Below, one piece after another: positions 9,374 to 17,790 of a stretch of 23,720 bases of DNA (positions are counted from its first letter, which is position 1; the number at the start of each line of letters is the position of its first letter). Both the position numbers and the translations under genes were made by a program. The stretch is from Gnetum montanum (Eukaryota > Streptophyta > Gnetopsida > Gnetales > Gnetaceae). The stretch spans positions 11,021 through 34,740 of the forward strand of contig MNCI01020773.1 in assembly GCA_015680685.1 (NCBI GenBank). Direction: 5' to 3'. The notes under the pieces were generated by a model. It ran no database searches. It worked only from the letters and a program-made list of their open reading frames with translations, and had not been told where the DNA came from.

Positions 9374-9763
9374 ATCTCTCTTTTCAACCAAATTTGGCAT
9401 CTCCTGACTCTTCCTAAAATTCAACAATTCCTTTGGTGTTTTCTTCATCAAGGTCTCCCAATCGGGAAACGTTTAGCATACCTTGGGATTCACTCCCCTA
9501 AGTGCCCTTTATGTAATGACCCTGAAACCTTTGTCCATGTTTTTTGGCTTTGCCCATTTGCTCAGCATGCATGGGAATGGGCCTCTAAGGTTTTTCCCTC
9601 ATGCACTCTTACACAAGAGGCTATAATGTTTGGTTTCTTACCTATCAGGTCCAAAAAATCTCATTTCCTATGGAAGATCCTTAGGCCCATCATCTTATAT
9701 AATATTTGGAAACGTAGATGTACCACACATTTTCAAAAGACAATTATTTCAAACTCCTTATAG
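9374..9763 (+). pseudogene. LINE ORF2 C-terminal fragment with zinc-binding reverse-transcriptase-associated domain (zf-RVT)
   Basis: One frame without a start codon reads IWHLLTLPKIQQFLWCFLHQ, then GLPIGKRLAYLGI, then CPLCNDPETFVHVFWLCPFA, then AWEWASKVFP. This is the plant zf-RVT pattern: W-x-L-P-K-x-x-x-F-L-W, then C-P-x-C followed by H-x-F-x-x-C-P-F. The domain sits at the end of LINE reverse-transcriptase proteins. TAG at 9761-9763 ends this frame, but the same frame remains open for about 58 more codons, so the stop may be a mutation. The endonuclease and polymerase parts are missing because the copy is 5'-truncated. Confidence 0.85.
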
Positions 9764-10212
9764 CTAACTACTTTGGAGAAAATGCAAATTTTACGGCATG
9801 TTCACTTCCAAATTATCTCTCAAGCCCCAAAATTCAAGATGAATGCTAATCAGTTATTTCTCTTATTTCAGCCATGGAGTCATATCGGAGATCCAAATAA
9901 TCACCATCATCAGGCCTCGCTTCAAACGAAAGTCTCCTAATTAAGCCACAGTTCTCTACACTAGTCGGCCTTTTCCTCTTTCTTCCACCTATGTTCTCTT
10001 CCGACAATCGACATCCAGGAAAAGTTACACACATTTCAGCGAATGGTTGACCTCGGGATTGCATTTACATTCCCTGTAGAATGCTAAGTTTAGCATGTTT
10101 CCTCTATAATAGTCTCAGTTAACATGGTTTCTCTTCCTCATTTCCTCACTCTATATGTCTAAAAGTTGCTTATGTACTAAATTTTGTTTTCTATTAATAA
10201 AATTCTCTTTTT

Positions 10213-10237
10213 GGGGTCTGACCCCCCCCCCCCCCCC
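10213..10237 (+). repeat. LINE 3' hairpin and 16-base C tract
   Basis: GGGGT-CTG-ACCCC forms a 5-bp stem. The C run occupies 10222-10237 (16 C as given). It sits exactly at the 3' end of the LINE, where a poly(A) or short-repeat tail is expected. Tract length is prone to sequencing error. Confidence 0.85.
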
Positions 10238-10239
10238 AA

Positions 10240-10253
10240 AAATTAGTTAAAAT
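10240..10253 (+). repeat. 14-bp target-site duplication, right copy
   Basis: An exact copy of 9354-9367. Beyond it the helicase repeat unit C resumes. Confidence 0.95.
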
Positions 10254-10530
10254 AAAAGTTTATATATATTTATATGTTGATGAAGGAATACATTGCACAA
10301 TTATTGCAACAAACATTACAGAGCTATATAATAGGATTGAGCAAAAGGAAAAATACAATGATAAGTGTGAACTCAATATGCCTAATTTTCCAATTGAGCA
10401 AAATGAACTTCTTGTGAAATTCTACTTTGGAGATGCTTAGCATTTGAAATATTTCTGTATATTTGCACATGAAAAGGAGGATAAATCTTTAAAGAATCAA
10501 TGGTCTTGACTCTGGATAATGCAACAAATG
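10254..10530 (-). repeat. Remainder of tandem unit C
   Basis: From AAAAGTTTATATATATTTATATG onward this continues unit C after the LINE, with GAAGGAATACATTGCACAATTATTGC and the helicase tail. Similarity to units A and B ends near 10530, where the more complete helicase block begins. Confidence 0.85.
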
Positions 10531-10855
10531 TTAATAGTAGCCTTATCTAGTGTCATTCCTTAAGATTTATCAATAGTCATGACCCATGCTAATCGTAATG
10601 GTTATTGACGAGATGCTCCTCAGACCATAGGTACAATTGGCACACGATGTAGATTACCATTATCAAAGGCACATCCAATGTAAGAGTCAAAATCAACAAT
10701 AACGTATAATGGTAATGTAGGTGGCTATTTACCTTAAAGATACATAATATTTTGAATCATGCCAAGTGCACCATTCACCAATCCTACTTTAGGCCAAAGG
10801 TTAACTGTAATCATTACCCTTGCACCTATAAGCAAAGATTGCATTACTTGTTGAG
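10382..10855 (-). pseudogene. Helitron PIF1-type helicase, C-terminal region
   Basis: PIF1-type helicases drive rolling-circle transposition in Helitrons. On the minus strand the block reads LLIGARVMITVNLWPKVGLV, NGALGMIQNIMYL, LPLYVIVDFDSYIG, VPIVPM, PLRLAWVMTIDKS-stop-GMTLDKATI and TFVALSRVKTIDSLKIYPPF, ending QLEN before TAG at 10382-10384. These match, in order, the G-A-R-V-M, G-L-V-N-G, L-P-L-R-L-A-W-x-x-T-I-x-K-S-Q-G and T-F-V-A-L-S-R-V blocks of the family. At least five stops interrupt the first frame. One replaces the Gln of KSQG and another the Gln of the RQ-PLRLAW segment, so both fit CAA to TAA. About 30 bases are missing between DKATI and TFVALSRV, which shifts the frame. The Walker motifs of the N-terminal half are absent. 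Confidence 0.85.
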
Positions 10856-10960
10856 GTAGATAGTTGTTGCACTACTTGTTGCAGTAGATGGTTGTTGTTT
10901 CTAATCTTGAAGAGAGTGCTTTTCACCTTCTCTATTGAGACTAATAGCAGAAGGATCCAT
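10856..10960 (-). pseudogene. Helitron first-exon-like segment joined to the helicase end
   Basis: An ATG at 10958-10960 opens MDPSAISLNREGEKHSLQD, a stop, then KQQPSTATSSATT. The other first-exon copy at 14529 opens MDLAAIHPNREGKKHSF and continues QQQ, a stop, SSTAISNT. Here the segment runs straight into the GARVM helicase block through CAACAAGTA-type repeats. All the N-terminal, Rep and Walker-motif parts that should lie between are missing. That makes the element at 8437-11460 an internal deletion derivative. I infer this from order and similarity, and the exact break lies within about 10850-10900. Confidence 0.6.
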
Positions 10961-11202
10961 GTTTCTAAAAATGCTTGAATTTCAATATTGCACCTCTTAA
11001 TCTTGTAACATGATGCCTAAGCTCATTATTTTTAAATACTGCATCACACCGTAACCGTCATCACCTTAACCGTTGCCATGATCACAACCATCACTGTAAC
11101 CATAATCGTCATCGTTTATAATAATAATAAATATTCATTATTACTATAATCGTAACCATCACTATTTATAATAATAATAATAAATATTCATTATTACCCA
11201 CG
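10961..11202. repeat. Helitron 5' leader, copy 1: CGTAACC/CATCAC-rich and (AAT)n sequence
   Basis: Upstream of the first exon on the minus strand, the sequence alternates short motifs such as CGTAACCGTCATC and TTTATAATAATAATAAATATTCATTATTAC. The same organisation follows the first exon copy at 14530-14835. No gene. Confidence 0.7.
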
Positions 11203-11465
11203 TTTGGCCCTACACATGAGGGAATACGAAGAGATAAATGAGGAGCCCAAGGGTCAAGGGGCATCAATTGAACAAAGATTCGACTCCCTTGCAGTGACTC
11301 TTTAGCTCCCTTGCATGTGGTGCATGCATGTGAAGGAATACAAAGAGATGAATGAGAAGCTCAAGGGTTAGGGGACATTAATCAAGTAGAGATTCAACTC
11401 CCCTGCACTGATTCTTTAGCTCCCATGCATGTGGCACATGCACGTGAGGGAATATGAAGAGATCA
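11203..11465. repeat. 114-bp subterminal tandem array, copy 1
   Basis: GAGGGAATAC-like landmarks begin at 11218, 11332 and 11446, exactly 114 bases apart. Each unit holds GAGCCCAAGGGT, GGGGCATCAATTGAA, TAGAGATTC-ACTCCC, GCAGTGACTCTTTAGCTCCC and TGCATGTGGTGCATGCATGTG. The same family forms the array at 14836-15420. Confidence 0.9.
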
Positions 11466-12159
11466 AACTAAATTGGCACTGCAACATATATTTGTAATGC
11501 ATATTCATTCATGGAGATATAAAAAATCATGTTACAAATGCATTAATAATGTTATTATTATATCACGGGCTTTTGTATATTGACATTATTGTTACAATGG
11601 ACAAGATATAAATGATGCTAACACCTCATTCATAATTATTATATTACAATTATTGTGGAATCCAATAAATGTTATGAGATTATTATAATTAGAGCAATAA
11701 TCCATAATTATAATTTGAGATATTATGGATTATAAGATTCATTCGAATGGTAAACATTTCATAATAAATAAAGCCAAGATATGATGAAATATTACTCATA
11801 ATCCATAATGTTAGAGATATTATTTTTTCATTCATAATGCTAACCCATAATGATTATATCTCGGTTAGCATTATCCATAAGATATATATAATGAAATGAT
11901 TTTAAATAACCAACTTTATTTATGATGAAGTGTTTATAATCATTATATATAATCATTTATGTTTATGATTATAAATATATCATTATATATAACCGAGATT
12001 ATAAATAACTGAGATAAATATAATCATTGGCTTCCTTGCAGTGACTCTTTGGCTAGGGGTGATTTATAAATAATTGGTTATTTATGATTATGGCAAGACA
12101 TGTGCGTTGGTGGAGAGCTCATCGCTCTTTTCCTTGGCATTGGCTAGGATCATCACAGC
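11466..12159. other. AT-rich, palindrome-rich stretch with a stray array fragment
   Basis: No gene is visible. ATAATCCATAATTA-like and ATATATAATCATTTATG-like motifs recur in both orientations. CTTCCTTGCAGTGACTCTTTGG at about 12031-12052 is an isolated piece of the 113/114-bp array unit. The end of the right-hand Helitron could lie here, but I could not place it. Confidence 0.6.
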
Positions 12160-12963
12160 ATGATCTTACCAGAGATCTTCTCGCGGTCTAGGCTACTAGA
12201 GGTGCAGAAGTTCTCATTTTTAAAATTTACCAGGTTAACAACCATACCATACATTAGATTCCATCAATCAAATAATATTTACATAAAGAAAATTCCTCAC
12301 TGCATGCAAGAATTTAAGAAGAAATTATCAAATTTGAACTCTTTAAGTCCTCCCAATAAGCAGGAAAAATTGTTAAAATTATAACCAAAGTCAGGCCGAC
12401 ATCTCAAATTGGCTTATAATTTTCATGTTCTAGCAAAAATGCTAATGCTTTTGCATTTTATTAAAATCCATATTGCAAACGAAAAAGCAGTCACAATCAT
12501 AACAACTAAATGCATCTACTCCATGGTAACTGCTGAATTTCAAAGCACAACCATAGAAATGATAAAACCTACACAAAATATACAAAGAGATAAAGATAAC
12601 ATGAACTTACAAATGTTCCTTTACATTGAAAAAAGGTGTAGAAAAAGAAGATTACTCAAGATAGCAGCAGAAAATTACAATTTCAGAATTCCTTGCCACT
12701 CCAGAAAGCATTGAGAAAAAAAAGCAAAACCAAACTTTGGAATGTTTTTGCATTGGGAATGTAAATGTATAGGAAAGAATGCTAAGTACTGATGACAGAA
12801 GAGCTCAGCTTGAAGTGAAACTATGAAAATTGCACAAAATCATCAAAATCTAATGTTCAACACGTTACAATTCACTATAAAAAACTAACAAAAACACACA
12901 TAAAAAATTGACAATTCACACATAAAAAATTAACCAAACAGATGATGTGCAACTGATTTATTT
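12160..12963. other. Stretch without recognisable gene
   Basis: Open frames of 74 and 101 codons on the plus strand are A/T rich with no family resemblance. On the minus strand this follows the DUF6570-type region and would be Helitron intron or flank. The 12090-12240 part is less AT-rich than its surroundings and could be a captured exon, but I do not recognise it. Confidence 0.5.
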
Positions 12964-13800
12964 TCACAATAATGAGTTTTGTTGATCCATTATTTCTCAA
13001 CCTCCAATTCCAACACGTTGTGCAACTAATGATGTGTGATTGATAATGTTTTCATCATCTCTTCAAAGTAAAGGACCTTGAAATTACAATATCATTTCTC
13101 CATCCCTTTCTGACAGTGGAATATAAGGAATGCAATGGAAGATGTTAACATCACTGGTATCAACATCATACAATGCATGCATATTGATCTTGACATCTCG
13201 ATAGTATGGATCATTTGCCTTCTTAAAAATCAAAGCTTCATAAACCTACTTCTTGTTGACAATGAAATTATACTCGGTGCCCATTTGATCTACTCTTTTC
13301 AATATTAAGAAAGGTATGTCTTTAATTCTAAGAGGAAGTCTTTTAGTAATCTATGTGACATCTTGAGCAAAGCTAATTGTGTGACCTTTATACTTGAACT
13401 GCTCACCAACTACATGTGTAACTTATAAAATGGGATTGATTTTTGCAATTAACATTTCTTCAACCTCAGTTAAACAGCCTAGGATAGGTGGTTGGATACT
13501 AGGATCCATGTTATTTTCAACAGAAAATCGTTTGATTTTACAACCAAAACTGTCAAAAATATTATGTTTCTTTTCTTTAATGCACCTATTGCATGTGGGT
13601 CCTCTACTTTTGGTTGAATCTAATAATATGCTAAGAAACATTTCGTTGCACACATTGCAGGAACGTGGATTTGCAAAACTTCTAACTGCAGTATTAAAAT
13701 TATGTATTTCTTGAGCAATTTCTGTACTGACCTTTTGCAATCTTGGGAAAGACTGAATAGGTTTGAAAAAGGCATTTTCATTGTTGGTGCACTGGCAAAT
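12964..13800 (-). pseudogene. Helitron N-terminal region, DUF6570-type
   Basis: DUF6570-type sequence precedes the Rep domain in many eukaryotic Helitron proteins. The minus strand reads NNENAFFKPIQSFPRLQKV, SCNVCNEMF, PTCNRCIKEKK, FSVENNMDPS, LTEVEEMLIAKINPIL, HTISFAQDVT, PLRIKDIPFLILKRVDQMGT and VYEALIFKKANDPYYRDVKI. The two C-x-x-C pairs suggest a metal site. The N-N-M-D-P and L-T-E-V-E-E-M-L-I-A blocks are diagnostic. The whole ~837 bp stays in one frame but holds six or more stops (first TAA at 13423-13425, last TGA at 12964-12966). Nearly all fall where CAA, CAG or CGA would fit. The Rep (HUH) domain expected next is not found. Confidence 0.85.
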
Positions 13801-14283
13801 TCTGTAGCTTCATTTATTCGATGAAATGAATTTTCTTCTTATCGACGTTGCCTCTTTCAATGCTCACTCTTACTATAATGTAGTTGTTCTTGATCTTCTT
13901 GCAATTGTTATTTTTCATCGTGTGTGATTTTATAGAATAAATGTTGCTTGATTAACAGGAACAAATGCATTTCTAATGTTTTGCAAAAATGTTTCAAAAT
14001 TTAAACTAAAAATTAAATTAAACTATTTATCCACTTGAGTATGAGCAAACACCAACCTACATTTCTTCTTAATTATTTACATTATTAGTAGCAATAATGT
14101 GGATCATTGCATTGGATGAATTTCCAAGTGATGAGAGTGGATTTGAAGTTGACGTAACCTAAAAAAATATATGCAATTTAAGTATGTAAATAAAATGAGA
14201 AGATTTTCCTATGATAAATATTTTTTTTGAAATATTAAAAAATTACATAAATTACATACTCCTAAATTTAGTAGAATTAGTTA
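13801..14283 (-). other. Region between Helitron first exon and DUF6570 part, intron-like with exon scraps
   Basis: Short meaningful pieces occur, such as TSTSNPLSSLGNSSNAMIH just after an acceptor-like TTTTTTTAG (about 14160 on the minus strand) and ETFLQNIRNAFVPVNQATF near 13960-14010. They are embedded in AT-rich sequence. The layout fits a multi-exon Helitron gene, but the exon borders are inference. Confidence 0.4.
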
Positions 14284-14529
14284 TCATTCTCGTTCATGTC
14301 GTTTTGCTTCTCATTCTAGAAATCTTTTTCTCTCCTCTGTAGTCATCGATTCTGGATTTTTAGTTTCTATAATCTGTATTCGTCCTCTTCTTTGAACATG
14401 CCCACATGCATGCCCACTGCCATGACGTTCATAAATTGTATTACTTATTGCAGTAGATGATTATTGTTGCTGATCTAGAAAAGAGTGTTTTTTGCCTTCT
14501 CTATTGGGATGAATAGCAGCAAGATCCAT
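14284..14529 (-). pseudogene. Helitron first exon, copy 2
   Basis: ATG at 14527-14529 opens MDLAAIHPNREGKKHSF. The frame continues QQQ, stop, SSTAISNTIYERHGSGHACG, then IQIIETKNPESMTTEERKRF, then EAKRHERE before TGA at 14284-14286. The basic T-x-E-E-R-x-R and E-A-x-R-H-x-R-E stretch resembles the Arg/Glu-rich N-terminal segment of Helitron proteins. Three stops (TAA after QQQ, TGA before EAKRH, TGA at the end) fit CAA or CGA originals. It lies upstream of the DUF6570 region on the same strand, with the expected order. Confidence 0.65.
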
Positions 14530-14835
14530 GTTTCTGAAAATGCACAAATTCCAATATTGCACCTCTTAATTTTGTAAGACAATGCCCAAGTTCAATATCT
14601 ATAAATACTATACCACGCCAAAACTTTCATCACCCTAATCGTCACCATGATCGTAACCATCACCATTTTTATTAATAATAAATATTCATTATTTCCCACT
14701 GTTTATAATAAAAAATATTCATTAATATTATTGTAATCGTAACCGTCATCGTTTATAATAATATTAACTATTCAATATTACCCATCATTTGTAATAATAA
14801 ATATTCATTGGTTACCCACGCCGAGGCCTACGTGT
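14530..14835. repeat. Helitron 5' leader, copy 2
   Basis: It has the same arrangement as 10961-11202: ATATTGCACCTCTTAAT, CATCACCCTAATCGTCACC, then TTTATAATAATA and AATATTCATTATT motifs. The two leaders differ by small insertions and substitutions, so they are diverged copies. No gene. Confidence 0.7.
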
Positions 14836-15420
14836 GAGGGAATACAAAAAAACAAATAGAAAGCCTAGGGGTCGGGGGCATCAATCGAATAAAGATTTGG
14901 CTTCCCTGTAATGACTCTTTGGCTTCCCTGCACATGGTGCATACACATAAGAGAATACGAAAAGATGAATGGGGAGCCCAAGGGTTGAGGGCATCAATTG
15001 AATAGAGATTCAGCTCCCCTGCAGTGACTCTTTGGCTCCCTTGCATGTGGTGCATGCATGTGAGGAAATACGAAGAGACGAATGGGGAGCCCAAGGGTTG
15101 GGGGGCATCAATCTAATAGAGATTTAGCTCTTTTGAAATGACTCTTTGGCTTTTTGACTTTTTAGATTCGGCTCCCTTGCAATGACTCTTTGGCTCCTCT
15201 GTAATCAAATAAAGATTCAGCTTCCCTGCAATGACTCTTTGGCTTCCCTGCACATGGTGCATGCACATTAGAGAATACAAAAAGATGAATGGGAAGCCCA
15301 AGGGTAAAGGGCATCAATCGAATAGAGATTTGGCTCCCTTACAGTGACTCTTTAGTTTTTTGACTTTTCAGATTTGGCTCCCCTACAGTGACTCTTTGGC
15401 TCCCCTACACATGGTGCGTT
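14836..15420. repeat. 113-bp subterminal tandem array, copy 2
   Basis: Landmarks (GAGGGAATAC and variants) fall at 14836, 14949 and 15062, spaced 113 and 113, then at 15269 after extra partial units. Each unit contains GGGGAGCCCAAGGGT, GGGGGCATCAATCGAATAG, AGATTCGGCTCCC and CAGTGACTCTTTGGCTCCC. The spurious minus-strand open frames here are products of the repeat. Confidence 0.9.
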
Positions 15421-15516
15421 ACATGGAGGGCGACAAATCCACTCCCCCCTCCCCCCTATCTTACGAGAACATGGAGAGCAACAAATCCACTCCTTTCCCC
15501 CCCTATCCTATGAAAC
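15421..15516 (+). repeat. 48-bp direct duplication
   Basis: ACATGGAGGGCGACAAATCC at 15421 recurs as ACATGGAGAGCAACAAATCC at 15469, each followed by a C-rich CTATC block. It borders the 113-bp array and may be its outer edge. Confidence 0.75.
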
Positions 15517-16049
15517 AAGTTGGCCTCTCGGACAAAATGAGTCCAGAGAGAAGGATTCCAAAACCTCCCTTCTTTCCCTAGCCGAACCCCTTACAATTTA
15601 TTGTGGGGAAGTTTTTCAGTTATGATTTTTCCTCCCCTTCTGCTGCTACCTCCTCTTCTGCCTGCTCTCCTTTCCTTCTACCCATTTCTCTCCCATTGGA
15701 ACCTGCACATCAAACCCATGAAAGTGAAAGGCAGACCAACAGAGAATATCAAACATTTTTTTTATCGTGTAACTGCCCATAAGAATATGTAACCGCCCCT
15801 ACGAGAACTAAAATGCTGGCAATTGATTAGATATTCTACCAATAAAACTAAGTCTATGAACGAGACAAACAACCTAGTACCTCCTAGTACCTTCATGACA
15901 TTAACAAGTAACAAAAGACGGACAAAATGAATAGAACATTAGAATCATGGCTAATTGGGTGATTGGCTTATTCATTATTCAGGTTGGGGGTCCATACAAG
16001 GAGTAAAAATCAAATAAAGGAAAACATAACCAAATAAAATAAAAACCCT
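15517..16049. other. Pyrimidine-rich then AT-rich stretch, no gene seen
   Basis: The region 15625-15700 is a CT-rich run (CCTCCCCTTCTGCTGC and similar). The rest is AT-rich. The short frames at 15360-15792 reflect this bias and show no domain. Confidence 0.5.
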
Positions 16050-16950
16050 TCTGTGCACACTCGCCACCTATCGGCCCACAATTGGCTACACGGGCCTGCT
16101 AGAGGCCGCAAAGGCCCACACCTCTCGTCGCTGTGCCAGCGCACGGCTGTCATCTGCAGCAGCGCCTCCTGCGTAGTCAGCATCCGGTGCTTCACCACTG
16201 CTGCCACACAAAGAGCCATGACGGACACAAAGAGAAGGAGATTTCAGCTACGTCTTTGGCATTCATGCGGAGAAACACTGCATACCTCTTCGATCCAACC
16301 TTGGAAATAAAGCATCCCACCAAACCAGTGCAGACAAGTTCCATTTTCCGCCATCAAATACGCACTACACGAGCAATTCTTGACGCAATTCGCTCTGCTC
16401 TGCAAACACGCTGCGATACTCCTGAATTCTGAGTAACGAATTCAGCACGGGGCACGGACGCTGTGAAAACTTGCACAAAATAGTCTGAAAATCGTCGCCG
16501 CGGAGAACTCTCACAGACCAGCGGCGTCTTCCTGGCGCACCCACCAGACAAAGCCTGCCACAGGTCATGCCGTCCCTCCTGCAGTGCCATTCCTCGCACT
16601 TTTACACAAGGAAGTCGCCAAGTCTGCATCCACCAAACAGCTCCAGAACACGGCAAAATTTTCTTTCGGCAGACAGTAAAATCTGGGCCAAAATTCCACC
16701 GCAGCAACAGGACGCTTTCGGGGAATAATCTCTCTTCCACCATTCCTGCAGGCTGCAACGGCCCATGTCTCTAACGGGTCTGCAGTCGTCTGCAACTTTC
16801 CGTTTCTTCAACGCTATCTTTTCCGCCATGCATGCCATCTTTTCCGCCGGACTTGCTGAAGGCAAATTGCAGATTCTCAACGCGAGGCCTGCACTGAAAT
16901 AGCAGCGTCAGATAAAAAGGTTGCTAAATTCAAGCTCTCAGACAACGTCG
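16050..16950. other. GC-rich, CpG-containing island of unknown nature
   Basis: Base composition is clearly higher in G and C than the rest of the window, and CpG sites such as CGCCGCGG are kept. Several overlapping open frames of 66-134 codons exist on both strands, which is expected from composition, and none resembles a family. On the minus strand it is followed by TTTTATTTTATTTGG and CTCCTTGTATGGACC, which would suit the end of an LTR transcript. It could be part of a younger LTR or a host promoter and leader. Confidence 0.45.
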
Positions 16951-17245
16951 GACGTTCCGGTGACGTTACAGTGCTTGCCGAAGGTTGAGATTGCTTATTT
17001 TGCGGTTTCCATTAACGTCCATTGTCAAGTTTCCATGTTCAGTCATTCTTTCTGCATATGAACTTATACGTTGGGTCCTATATCATCGTTGCTGTTCTCA
17101 GGCAGTAACGGAGATTTCCTTACCGCCATGAACACAATTCAAAGCACCGATTTCATGCAAATCCTCACAGATAAAATTAAACCAACCACCGTAATTCCAT
17201 CAAAACTTTTTAAAAAAGAAAACAATTTACCTATAATCTGAATTC
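16951..17245. other. Short stretch without recognisable gene
   Basis: Mixed composition, no domain or clear repeat. Confidence 0.4.
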
Positions 17246-17510
17246 TTATGGCTTTTTGTTTTTGTTTTTTTTGTTTTTAAAAACTCCGTTCATAACAGTT
17301 GAGGGTCGTTGATCGCATAAAAGCTTTGATATTTTAACAGGTTGCTCGTCTTGTGGTTCATGCAATTCATTTAAATGATCAAGGAATGAATCAATAAAAG
17401 GTTGAAACAAAGGCCTTGAATGGCAAAACATCCATGCTTATTCATAAGAGCCGTGAATATTCCCAAGGAATTGCTGTTTTTGTTCGGTGAAACGTTGCTG
17501 TAAGTTATAT
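17246..17510 (-). pseudogene. Exon-like fragment, unidentified
   Basis: The minus strand has an acceptor-like TTACAG (about 17505) followed by an open stretch QRFTEQKQQFLGNIHGSYE, one stop, then FCHSRPLFQPFIDSFLDHL, NELHEPQDEQPVKISKLLCD and QRPSTVMNGVFKNKK. The composition is protein-like rather than low complexity. I recognise no family. It may be a host gene fragment carried by a mobile element, or chance. Confidence 0.25.
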
Positions 17511-17699
17511 GCATAATACATAATACACCATGTTAACCTTGTTTTGGCCACCCAGAACGTAACAACAACATTATATAACGTAACATATGCTTTTCACACA
17601 AACGTGGAATCAGGTTAAGACTCTTGCTTATTTTGTTGGGCCTTACGCATAAGGACTAGGCTCCTATAATAAACACAAGCAATAACTTGGTACGCACTT

Positions 17700-17790
17700 T
17701 TTGTCGGCCCCGCTAACGCGGGGAAAGTGTTTTGCATCTCTAACACATAATAACTAGGTACAAGTGTTTTGCATCTCTAACAAACTAACT
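17700..17790. repeat. Short direct repeat with perfect GC hairpin
   Basis: AAGTGTTTTGCATCTCTAACA occurs twice, 36 bases apart (about 17725 and 17761). CCCCGC-TAAC-GCGGGG (17708-17723) is a perfect 6-bp stem with a 4-base loop. On the minus strand the units read TGTTAGAGATGCAAAACACTT and then GTACC-AGTTATT-TG. One unit contains an extra ~31 bases with the hairpin. It may be the repeated start of an LTR or a Helitron-like end. Confidence 0.7.

Larger units (their letters stand above)
9368..10239 (+). mobile_element. 5'-truncated LINE insertion (872 bp)
   Basis: The insert lies between perfect 14-bp direct repeats and splits unit C of the helicase repeat. It carries the C-terminal end of LINE ORF2 and a 3' region of about 470 bp. 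It ends with CTATTAATAAAATTCTC, the hairpin GGGGTCTGACCCC (10213-10225) and a C-run ending in two A before the target repeat. 5' truncation and target duplication are hallmarks of target-primed reverse transcription by non-LTR retrotransposons. Confidence 0.9.

Noticed and set aside
9846-10064. Minus-strand 72-codon open frame inside the LINE
   Set aside because: It is antisense to the LINE 3' region and shows no domain.
11203-11465. CRISPR-like array
   Set aside because: The repeats are head-to-tail with no unique spacers, and the context is a plant nuclear genome.
13394-13714. Plus-strand 106-codon open frame
   Set aside because: It lies antisense to the DUF6570-type Helitron region, which has the recognisable motifs.
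14828-15301. Minus-strand open frames of 88 and 62 codons
   Set aside because: They are products of the 113-bp tandem repeat. The peptide repeats the array unit and has no other protein character.
16354-16880. Several overlapping minus-strand frames of 67-134 codons
   Set aside because: Expected from high GC content. They overlap in different frames and resemble no protein family.
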